Shown here piece after piece: positions 1 through 5,349 of a DNA stretch of 5,349 bases. Within the stretch, counting starts at the first letter, position 1, and every line of letters begins with the position of its first letter. The DNA comes from an uncultured Lachnospiraceae bacterium (lineage in GTDB: Bacteria; Bacillota; Clostridia; Lachnospirales; Lachnospiraceae): assembly GCA_902782625.1 (NCBI GenBank), contig CACZNZ010000541.1:1-5349 (forward strand). The letters run 5' to 3'. Position numbers and translations under genes: made by a program. The notes beneath the pieces were generated by a model. It was not told the DNA's origin. It ran no database searches and was given only the letters and a program-made list of their open reading frames with translations.

Positions 1-543
1 AAAGACTACCCGGATGTACTGGCCGAGTTGGAAAAGGAGCCTTTTAACGACTTGCTTGACTGTGGTTGCGGAACAGCACCCATGCTCACATTACTCCATA
101 AAAAGTATCCGAAAAAACATTATACAGGGATTGATCTTACACCAAAGATGATAGAAGTTGCCAGATCCAAAAAGATGATGGGAGTGAAACTTGTAGTTGG
201 TGATTGTGAAAACCTTCCGTTTGCTGATAATTCCTATGATGTGGTGATCTGCTGCCAAAGTTTCCACCACTATCCAAACGTACAGGATTTTTTCAATAGC
301 GTATATCGGGTTTTGCGTCCTGGCGGACGTCTGATCCTTCGGGACATGACTATGGATTCCGCTGCAGTACGCTGGTTTTGCAATCATATCGAGATGCCGA
401 TCATCAATCTTTTCGGACATGGCGATGTCCGTGTTTATGGTCGGGATGACGTAAATAGTCTCTGCAAAAAAGCCGGGCTTACGATGGAACTGTTTGAAAA
501 ACGAGGATTCTGCCGCCTTCATTGCGTGGCCAGAAAGCCTTGA
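1..543 (+). CDS. Class I SAM-dependent methyltransferase, 5'-truncated by window edge
   Basis: This encodes a soluble class I (Rossmann-fold) methyltransferase of the Methyltransf_11/25 type, which transfers a methyl group from S-adenosylmethionine to an unknown acceptor. The frame is open to base 1, so the visible 180 residues lack the N-terminus; a TTG at 28 is only an internal codon. Visible motifs, numbered from the first codon: SAM-binding motif I LLDCGCGTA at 18-25, the ribose-binding acidic position in TGIDLTPKMIEVA at 42-54, the motif with an acidic residue near adenine GDCENLPF at 67-74, YDVVICCQSFHHY at 79-91, and VLRPGGRLIL at 104-113. The C-terminus, ending ARKP before TGA, looks complete. 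About 30-40 residues are probably missing. The gene converges on the minus-strand cas/MATE block, so it belongs to a different transcription unit. Substrate cannot be told: small-molecule, quinone or lipid acceptors are all possible for this family. Confidence 0.9.
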   Translation, partial: KDYPDVLAELEKEPFNDLLDCGCGTAPMLTLLHKKYPKKHYTGIDLTPKMIEVARSKKMMGVKLVVGDCENLPFADNSYDVVICCQSFHHYPNVQDFFNSVYRVLRPGGRLILRDMTMDSAAVRWFCNHIEMPIINLFGHGDVRVYGRDDVNSLCKKAGLTMELFEKRGFCRLHCVARKP

Positions 544-588
544 GAATCTGGTATTCGAAGCAAGTTACAACATCATCTGTAGGTGCGG
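544..588. other. Short convergent intergenic gap
   Basis: These 45 bases separate the methyltransferase stop codon from the stop codon of the oppositely oriented MATE gene. I see no strong GC stem followed by a T-run on either strand, so no intrinsic terminator can be assigned. Either transcription ends by another mechanism or the two transcripts overlap at their 3' ends. Confidence 0.6.
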
Positions 589-1971
589 TCAACCGTTGCC
601 AACGGGCTCTGTGCCGGTGAACAAACCTGATTTCAGAATGTATCGGCGAAGCAGTAAAGCCTGCGTTGCCTGGGCAAAAAGCGTCCCGATCCAAACTCCC
701 CAGATTCCTCTATGAAAGACGAGAACCAGCAGCGCTACAAGGACCAGATTTACACAGGAGAAAGCGATAATACTGCTGAACATGATCTCTTTCATCATGC
801 CGACCCCCTGTAGACAGCCGTTATTGATAAACTTCAATGTTTGGAAAATTGTGATCACCCCGATAAAAAGGCAGGATGTTGCACCTATTGAAACAAAGGT
901 CTCCTCCGCACTGAAGAAGCTGAAGAAGAACTTCCCTCCCCCCATGATGATGATAGCCAGAACGACGGCGCAAATCATACCGAGCTTTGTGATGGCTTTA
1001 CGATAATCGGCCATCTCCTTATAACTGCTCTTTCCGTAGGACTGCCCAACCAGTGTAACAGCAGCAGTCTGCAAACCTGTTCCCAGCGCAAAATTGACAT
1101 TCAGCAAGTAGTTGCCGACGGAATAGATTGCCATCTGGAACGAGCCGATTCTGGCCGTAATGGCTGAGATCGCGAGAAGGGTCGCCCGCGTGGTCAGATT
1201 CTCAACGGCACAGCTCTTCGCCATGTACAGAATTTCCTTCATGCTGTCTTTTGTCATCCGATACCGTTTTTTGACACAGTATAAGATGTTGATGAACAGA
1301 TCCTTTTTACAGACAAACAACACACTGAGGATACATGCCGCTACATTTCCAAGAACCGTCGCGATGGCTGCGCCGGCGATTTTCAGAGCAGGGAAACCCC
1401 AATGTCCTTCAATCAGAAGATAGTTGAAAAAGAGATTGACTACGCAGGACAATAGATTATCTATAAATGTCAGTGTTGTCTTCCCAATACCGCGGAGGGC
1501 AGAGTTAATCTCCAGGAACAACAGGTTGAAAATCATGCCACCCATAACAATCTGAAAATACAGGATGGAGTCCTCCAATGTATCCGGCTGTCCCGAAAAC
1601 AGGACCATGATGGGTCTGGCCAGTACCACCGAGAGAATACTTAGCACAATGCTCAGAATCAGAGTACCTTTCATGGCATGGTCAAAAATCTGATTGGCCG
1701 TATCCTGGTCTTTCTTTCCATGGTATTTGGCGATCAAGCTTGTGGTCACAGTGTTGATGGCAAAAAAGAGGGTGTAAACAAAAAGCTTGGGTTGGTTTGT
1801 CACAGATACTGCAGAGATTGCCGTCACGCCGATCACCGAAACCATCTTCGAATCTATGATCGCTGCAAAGGTAGTAAAAAGCGATTCAAGGAACGAGGGG
1901 AGACCGATTTTCAGAATCTCCCTGTTCATGCTGTTCTCATATTGTCTTTCTTCTGAAGTTTTTGCACTCAT
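589..1971 (-). CDS. MATE family efflux transporter (NorM/DinF-like)
   Basis: This is a full-length inner-membrane exporter of the multidrug and toxic compound extrusion family. Members pump cationic drugs, dyes or metabolites out in exchange for Na+ or H+. The 460-residue length is typical for the family and fits twelve membrane segments in two six-helix halves. Family-like stretches are IGLPSFLESLF (22-32), SALRGIGKT (157-165), the NYLLIEGHWGFPALKIAGAA region (183-202) and GTGLQTAAVTLVGQSYGK (297-314). The pair RGIGKT (160-165) and QGVGMMK (388-394) sits at equivalent places in the two halves, reflecting the internal duplication. The first 15 residues are polar and cytoplasmic. The ATG start is chosen because GGAGAG lies 5 nt upstream; a later Met at 15 lacks a comparable site. 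The gene begins 23 nt after the Csx19-like gene in the same direction, so co-transcription with the cas genes is likely. Substrate is unknown. No frameshift or missing segment is seen. Confidence 0.93.
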   Translation of the reverse strand: MSAKTSEERQYENSMNREILKIGLPSFLESLFTTFAAIIDSKMVSVIGVTAISAVSVTNQPKLFVYTLFFAINTVTTSLIAKYHGKKDQDTANQIFDHAMKGTLILSIVLSILSVVLARPIMVLFSGQPDTLEDSILYFQIVMGGMIFNLLFLEINSALRGIGKTTLTFIDNLLSCVVNLFFNYLLIEGHWGFPALKIAGAAIATVLGNVAACILSVLFVCKKDLFINILYCVKKRYRMTKDSMKEILYMAKSCAVENLTTRATLLAISAITARIGSFQMAIYSVGNYLLNVNFALGTGLQTAAVTLVGQSYGKSSYKEMADYRKAITKLGMICAVVLAIIIMGGGKFFFSFFSAEETFVSIGATSCLFIGVITIFQTLKFINNGCLQGVGMMKEIMFSSIIAFSCVNLVLVALLVLVFHRGIWGVWIGTLFAQATQALLLRRYILKSGLFTGTEPVGNG

Positions 1972-1976
1972 ATTTT

Positions 1977-1982
1977 CTCTCC
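1977..1982 (-). promoter_or_regulatory. Ribosome-binding site of the MATE gene
   Basis: Read on the minus strand this is GGAGAG followed by a 5-nt A-rich spacer (AAAAT) and ATG. It fixes the first in-frame ATG as the start and gives the transporter independent translation initiation within the presumed cas operon transcript. Confidence 0.7.
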
Positions 1983-1994
1983 AGCCTGTGTTTT

Positions 1995-2396
1995 TCAGCA
2001 GGCAATCCTGTAATTCTTCAGTACAAGGGTATCATTCTCTGTGTACATGTATCGGTTGATAACTTTCAGACGTTCCGGAAGACCCGCCTTCCCTGCGTAT
2101 TCGTCCTTGACGAGCATTTCCTCCTCATAGAGAAGATCCGGGGCCATCGTTTCTTCTTCCTGTCTGGTGAGAATCACTTCCACCTGGTCGCCCCTCGCCT
2201 CTCGCAGAATCATCCTGTACTCTGTGTTCTTATCAAAGAGATGACATTCTTTCGGGGTCATTTCTTCATAGGCTTCGCATTCAGAAAATACAAGGCGTCC
2301 GTTTTCAACGGTGTAGGGTGCAAACACCAGAGCGTCCTGAAAATATGCAAGCAGATATCCTTTCGCCGGCGCCTTGTCAAGACAGATTCCAATCAT
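1995..2396 (-). CDS. Small CRISPR-associated protein, possible Csx19-like subunit of a type III-D system
   Basis: This is a 133-residue soluble protein with no signal peptide or membrane segment. The start at 2396 is favoured over an in-frame ATG at 2489 because an excellent AAGGAGGA lies 5 nt upstream; its first 20 nt overlap the end of the csx10-like gene, indicating translational coupling. The N-terminal third is hydrophobic and probably beta-rich (GYLLAYFQDALVFAPY, 13-28). An acidic middle follows (ECEAYEEM at 39-46, RQEEE at 78-82). Two stretches recall Csx19 (TIGR03984) as I remember it: LFDKNTEYRMI (53-63), comparable to an F-x-x-x-x-E-x-R strand, and the C-terminal NRYMYTENDTLVLKNYR (114-130). 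Csx19 is a small accessory subunit found beside csx10 in III-D loci, and this position directly after csx10 supports the assignment. It is shorter than most Csx19 proteins, and the match is from memory of patterns only. Otherwise it is an unknown protein conserved by operon position. Coding status is strong; identity is moderate. Confidence 0.55.
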   Translation of the reverse strand: MIGICLDKAPAKGYLLAYFQDALVFAPYTVENGRLVFSECEAYEEMTPKECHLFDKNTEYRMILREARGDQVEVILTRQEEETMAPDLLYEEEMLVKDEYAGKAGLPERLKVINRYMYTENDTLVLKNYRIAC

Positions 2397-4164
2397 CGTA
2401 TTCCTCCTTACGGTTTGCGTTTCTGTACAGACCGTCCCGATACCATCCTTCCAAAATCTCCATATCGATCTCCGGATCGTATGTGTCACGAAACATCGAC
2501 AGGATTTCTACAGGCACCTGGACTTCCTCTGTTTTCCCTTCTGCAATCTCATTGGCATCGATCACCCCGAGAGCTGTGACATGATGCCTGAGGAGGTCCG
2601 TCAGTCCTTTATGAAGCCGACGGGCACTAAGATGCATGCCCCGAACGAGAGGCTCATGGTTTATATCGTAATTTTGGGGAATGACCTCTTTTGCGACGCG
2701 GTAGTAAACATCTGTCGCCGGCCAGGTCATGATTTCACCATATCCGTCCCGGGTATTCTCTCCGATAAAGGTATGTAGAATGGAAGAGATGTCTACGGCC
2801 TTTCCGTCTTTTGTCCGAACCCGCAGGATCGAACCCGCTTTCAGACAACGTGTAACAGATCCGTCCCCCTGCCAGCCAAAGTGATTTTCATAGTCCATAT
2901 ACACATTTGTATATCTGCCATCGATCTCCAATATTCCGGGTAGGTCTGTCACGTACTCGAGCTCCCGCAGAAGATCCTCCGGCCGAGTCCCCGGCATGCC
3001 TTCATCCGTGTAAAGGAGTGTATGAGAAACACAAGTCACATCAAAACAAGAAGAAAGAACTTCCATCGGAAGTCGATTCTCCCGCATTTCGTCCAGGATG
3101 ATATAAGCCTGTCCATAACCTTCCTCCCGAAGCGCACCAAGACTGAGAAAGGGGTTATTCCCCATCCAGGCCGCCGCTGCGCGGAGCTGTTCATCTGTCC
3201 CATAAATTGTCCCCTTAAATACCTGTCCTTCGGAAAGCGCATCGTACAGAACACCGTCACTGGAGGTCACGCGTTCAATGATCGGCTTTACATACTGCAT
3301 ACAGTGTTGATCAAATCGCTCACCGAAAGCGCCGTCCAGACTGACATCCTGTTCTAGTTTATTTGGGTCTTTCCCGGAAGCAAGACGATAGCGTAGCTGC
3401 TCCTTGTCGAGTTTTACGACAGACATACACATCGGTACGGGAAGAAGCCGGACGCTCTTTCTCGCGATATATGCGTTGGAAAAACGCATCTTTGGCAGAG
3501 CCATTGTTAAACAGCTGTCCGTCTGCCAGGCAAGGAGTGCCTTCCGTAGCTCGGAGCCAGGAAGATATGGATAAGTCTTATCCCCGTCGTCATACGGCGC
3601 ATCCATAGAGGCTGGTGAAAGTAGAACCAGGGAATAGTCTAAAGCACTGTAGTTTAGCAGATTCGAAAGGGAGTACTCTTTCCTCCAGCTTCCAGGCAGT
3701 TTACAGACACAGCAGCTTATTTCTCCCGTAATCCCCATTTTCCTGACCCCGATGTGTGTCAGTTTCTCCAGTAACCTGGCAGCCTTCTCCAGTTCTCCGT
3801 CTCTGATGTGGAGAGGCGCATAGAACATCTGCCCGCTCCTTAACGAGCGCATATGGGCTCCTGTCTTCGCATCGAAGTGCTCTTTCGTGAATAGAGCGCG
3901 GATCAGTCTCTTTCCATTCGTAATACGGGAACAAAAATCTCCGGCCTGCCGGAGAAAATCCAGAAAGCCGTCCGGCCGGGCAAAACCAACCTCAATATCA
4001 TCCGGCAGAATAAAGGAAGGCATATCCCGTTTCAGAATCTCTATGAGAGGAAGATAGGGGATTCCGAGCTCATCCGTCGGAACATCACAGAGGTACTCCG
4101 CTTCCAGCTGGATATGGGTCTCGAAAGCAACTTCCCCCTTTAATTCTATCTGTATTCCAATCAC
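2377..4164 (-). CDS. csx10: RAMP-superfamily CRISPR-associated protein, Csx10 family (type III-D)
   Basis: This predicted RNA-binding subunit of a type III-D CRISPR effector complex (Cas5-group, TIGR02674-like) has 595 residues and begins with GTG; GGAGGTGA lies 9 nt upstream and the start overlaps the cas10 stop as GTGA. Three RAMP-like (ferredoxin/RRM-type) segments can be read. The first, about 1-155, has LGIPYLPLIEILKRD (33-47, the place of the P-G-S-x-x-R-G loop), KTGAHMRSLR (100-109) and the loop GVRKMGITGE (139-148). The second, about 175-357, has YLPGSELRKALL (200-211) and the glycine-rich loop GALREEGYGQ (343-352). The third, about 373-482, has FGWQGDGSVTRCLKAGSIL (429-447) and FIGENTRDGYGE (467-477). 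This order, including the G-W...AGS element before the last G-rich loop, matches Csx10. Residues about 483-595 form a charged, mostly helical tail I do not recognise. A CCxC cluster (151-154) follows the first loop. No nuclease motif is identifiable by eye. Generic RAMP identity is very secure; Csx10 family good. Confidence 0.82.
   Translation of the reverse strand: MIGIQIELKGEVAFETHIQLEAEYLCDVPTDELGIPYLPLIEILKRDMPSFILPDDIEVGFARPDGFLDFLRQAGDFCSRITNGKRLIRALFTKEHFDAKTGAHMRSLRSGQMFYAPLHIRDGELEKAARLLEKLTHIGVRKMGITGEISCCVCKLPGSWRKEYSLSNLLNYSALDYSLVLLSPASMDAPYDDGDKTYPYLPGSELRKALLAWQTDSCLTMALPKMRFSNAYIARKSVRLLPVPMCMSVVKLDKEQLRYRLASGKDPNKLEQDVSLDGAFGERFDQHCMQYVKPIIERVTSSDGVLYDALSEGQVFKGTIYGTDEQLRAAAAWMGNNPFLSLGALREEGYGQAYIILDEMRENRLPMEVLSSCFDVTCVSHTLLYTDEGMPGTRPEDLLRELEYVTDLPGILEIDGRYTNVYMDYENHFGWQGDGSVTRCLKAGSILRVRTKDGKAVDISSILHTFIGENTRDGYGEIMTWPATDVYYRVAKEVIPQNYDINHEPLVRGMHLSARRLHKGLTDLLRHHVTALGVIDANEIAEGKTEEVQVPVEILSMFRDTYDPEIDMEILEGWYRDGLYRNANRKEEYDDWNLS
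2402..2409 (-). promoter_or_regulatory. Strong Shine-Dalgarno deciding the start of the Csx19-like gene
   Basis: On the minus strand this is AAGGAGGA with a 5-nt spacer ATACG before ATG at 2396. It lies inside the last codons of the csx10-like gene. Its quality argues for the internal 133-residue start rather than the longer 164-codon frame starting at 2489, where the extra codons would be fully embedded in csx10. Confidence 0.85.
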
Positions 4165-5349
4165 GATCGCCCTTCACCTCCATCCACAGCCTTGTATTTC
4201 AGACCTGCAAAATCATCCGGAATAAAGTCCATCAATTCCGCTGCATCAAACCAGGTTGCATGCTGCCGTTTTTCCCTGTCCGTATACCGAGGGCTGCCAA
4301 GAAGCGTATTCAAATCGGTTCCCCGGTTCTTCAAATAGGCAAGAAAGGCTCTGAATTCCTCTTTTCCAAGCAAATACGACTGACGGAGAACCATTTTCTG
4401 AACAGGATTGAGCGCCAGTGCCTTCATCGTCCGAATGCGATCCAGCAACTTCCTGACAGATATTTCCTGGCCTTCTGCTTCAGGATCCAGACAGTAGGGC
4501 CTTGTCAGGAGGGAGATTCCTTCCGATGTCATATAAGATCGTTCCCGTAGCATCTCTAGATTCTGGGAATTCGGGTTGTTCAGCAACTGGAAGTCTATCC
4601 AGTTGCCCGCCAGACCGTTACGCAGATTACAGGCTTCTTTGGCAACCTTCTTCGCATTGCTGCAGCATTCCTCAGCCAGCGAAAAGGCAGGGTGATAAGC
4701 ATTGTCCTCCGTGACAATGGCGATGCCCGCGCAAATATACAGGGGTATGTCTTCCGTATCCGTTTTCCAGATGCAAGCTCCCTTCAGGTTGGCATAGAAA
4801 AAACGGAAAAAGGGAAATGCCCAGCTTGCATTGCAGACGCAGTTGACATCATCACCAGCCACATGAACGATTAGAAATTCTTTCTCAAAGCCGTCGTCCT
4901 TTCCGGTGACGCGATGATAATAGTCTTTCAGATCTTTCATTGTGCGAGACATTATTCCGCCCATTGTGGCCTTCAGGCCCAGCCCAATGGCCCGCCGTGT
5001 ACGGATTCCGGTCTCATAATCCACAATTTCCTTAAGGATGCGACCGATCGTAATCCCTATGTTATTTCCGTCAGCATGAATAACTGCCCGATAGTTCTTT
5101 CCATCATAACCGGGACTAGTGTGGATATCCTCCATGGTGACCGGGTTTTTTCTTAATCGTGCCTCCCGTCTCCGTATCCGGGAGGACATGGAGACAGGAT
5201 CGCCGAGTAACGAATCATAGCCAATGGCCGGCTCTCCTGTTTTATGTTCACGGATACATACAGGAAGGGTCCCTATGGGCTCCAAAGTGTCAGAAGCCGC
5301 TTTTGCGGCGTTCAGTTTCCGGTACAAATGAAAAATGTCATTTCCCAGG
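4161..5349 (-). CDS. cas10: Cas10 family protein, C-terminal (second palm) part; N-terminus cut by window edge
   Basis: Cas10 is the large subunit of type III CRISPR effector complexes; on binding target RNA its palm domain polymerises ATP into oligoadenylate signals. The frame is open to the right edge (preceding codons read LGNDIFH), so 395 residues are visible and the TTG at 5327 is not the start. Using numbering from that TTG, the palm begins at YRAVIHADGNNIG (79-91), with Asp86 at the first metal site. The nucleotidyl-cyclase-like hairpin is FLIVHVAGDDV (151-161), with Asp159-Asp160; the canonical GGDD reads AGDD. PLYICAGIAIV (195-205) and a helix SLAEECCSNAKKVAKE (216-231) are typical of the Cas10 palm. 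Residues about 290-345 form a helical C-terminal domain. A lone Cys24 in LPVCIREHKTGEPA replaces the usual four-cysteine zinc ribbon before the palm. HD nuclease presence cannot be judged. The stop overlaps the csx10 start, implying co-translation in stoichiometric amounts. Confidence 0.88.
   Translation of the reverse strand, partial: LGNDIFHLYRKLNAAKAASDTLEPIGTLPVCIREHKTGEPAIGYDSLLGDPVSMSSRIRRREARLRKNPVTMEDIHTSPGYDGKNYRAVIHADGNNIGITIGRILKEIVDYETGIRTRRAIGLGLKATMGGIMSRTMKDLKDYYHRVTGKDDGFEKEFLIVHVAGDDVNCVCNASWAFPFFRFFYANLKGACIWKTDTEDIPLYICAGIAIVTEDNAYHPAFSLAEECCSNAKKVAKEACNLRNGLAGNWIDFQLLNNPNSQNLEMLRERSYMTSEGISLLTRPYCLDPEAEGQEISVRKLLDRIRTMKALALNPVQKMVLRQSYLLGKEEFRAFLAYLKNRGTDLNTLLGSPRYTDREKRQHATWFDAAELMDFIPDDFAGLKYKAVDGGEGRS
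4174..4181 (-). promoter_or_regulatory. Shine-Dalgarno for the GTG-started csx10 gene
   Basis: On the minus strand this is GGAGGTGA followed by a 9-nt spacer (AGGGCGATC) and GTG. It sits inside the last codons of cas10 and supports the unusual GTG start at 4164, whose last two bases form the cas10 TGA stop. Confidence 0.75.

Noticed and set aside
28..30. TTG as a possible start of the methyltransferase
   Set aside because: The frame is open to base 1 with sensible residues (KDYPDVLAEL) before it, and starting here would leave motif I too close to the N-terminus for the family. The gene is cut by the window edge.
91..522. 143-codon minus-strand open frame opposite the methyltransferase
   Set aside because: It is antisense to a clear methyltransferase with intact motifs and shows no family features of its own.
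593..605. Small inverted repeat CCGTT-GCC-AACGG at the 3' end of the MATE gene
   Set aside because: The stem is only 5 bp, it is inside the coding region and no T-run follows, so it is not a credible terminator.
1984..2003. GCCTG...CAGGC inverted repeat around the Csx19-like stop codon
   Set aside because: A 5-bp stem with a 10-nt loop and no T-run on the minus strand is too weak for a terminator or regulatory hairpin; it could occur by chance.
2397..2489. 31-codon N-terminal extension of the Csx19-like gene from an ATG at 2489
   Set aside because: It lies wholly inside csx10, encodes an Arg/Thr/Trp-rich string typical of out-of-frame reading, and the perfect RBS sits before the later ATG at 2396.
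1962..2579. 205-codon plus-strand open frame
   Set aside because: It is antisense to the MATE, Csx19-like and csx10 genes, has low-quality composition rich in His, Phe, Ser and Arg, and has no recognisable motif. It is a shadow of the minus-strand genes.
2377..4164. Type III-E gRAMP/Cas7-11 as identity of the RAMP protein
   Set aside because: At 595 residues it is far shorter than the single-protein effector, it sits beside a separate Cas10 gene, and no caspase-like partner is visible.
5325..5327. TTG as a possible start of the Cas10 gene
   Set aside because: The frame remains open to the right edge, no good RBS precedes the TTG, and Cas10 proteins are usually much longer than 388 residues.
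1..5349. CRISPR repeat-spacer array or tandem repeats
   Set aside because: No regularly spaced identical 25-40 bp units were seen by eye on either strand; nearly all bases are in intact coding regions.

Overview
The window looks like part of a Firmicutes (Clostridia-type, possibly Lachnospiraceae) chromosome. It has mid-range G+C, strong AAGGAGG/GGAGGTGA-type Shine-Dalgarno sites, tightly packed genes and a MATE transporter of the usual low-identity clostridial kind. This assignment is inferred from sequence style and is not certain. No rRNA, tRNA, insertion sequence or CRISPR repeat array was seen.

Layout. Positions 1-543 (+ strand) hold the 3' part of a class I SAM-dependent methyltransferase whose start lies off the left edge. 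A 45-bp gap follows. The rest of the window, 589-5349, is one compact minus-strand gene block read from right to left: (1) the C-terminal part of a Cas10-like protein, cut by the right edge; (2) a 595-residue RAMP-superfamily protein that best fits the Csx10 family; (3) a 133-residue protein that may be a divergent Csx19; (4) a full-length MATE-family multidrug/toxin exporter. The first three genes overlap each other (GTGA overlap, then a 20-nt overlap). The fourth starts 23 nt after the third with its own ribosome-binding site, so all four could share one transcript whose promoter is beyond the right edge.

How they fit together. Cas10 + Csx10 + a small Csx19-like protein is the core signature of a subtype III-D CRISPR-Cas effector complex, an RNA-guided RNA-targeting complex whose Cas10 palm domain usually makes cyclic or linear oligoadenylate second messengers. 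The palm catalytic aspartates are present, although the usual GGDD reads AGDD. The Cas7 backbone subunits, Cas10 N-terminus, adaptation genes and array are not in the window and would be expected upstream (to the right) if the locus is complete. The most unexpected point is the MATE membrane transporter as the apparent last gene of the cas operon. It may be a chance neighbour, or an unrecognised ancillary membrane component.
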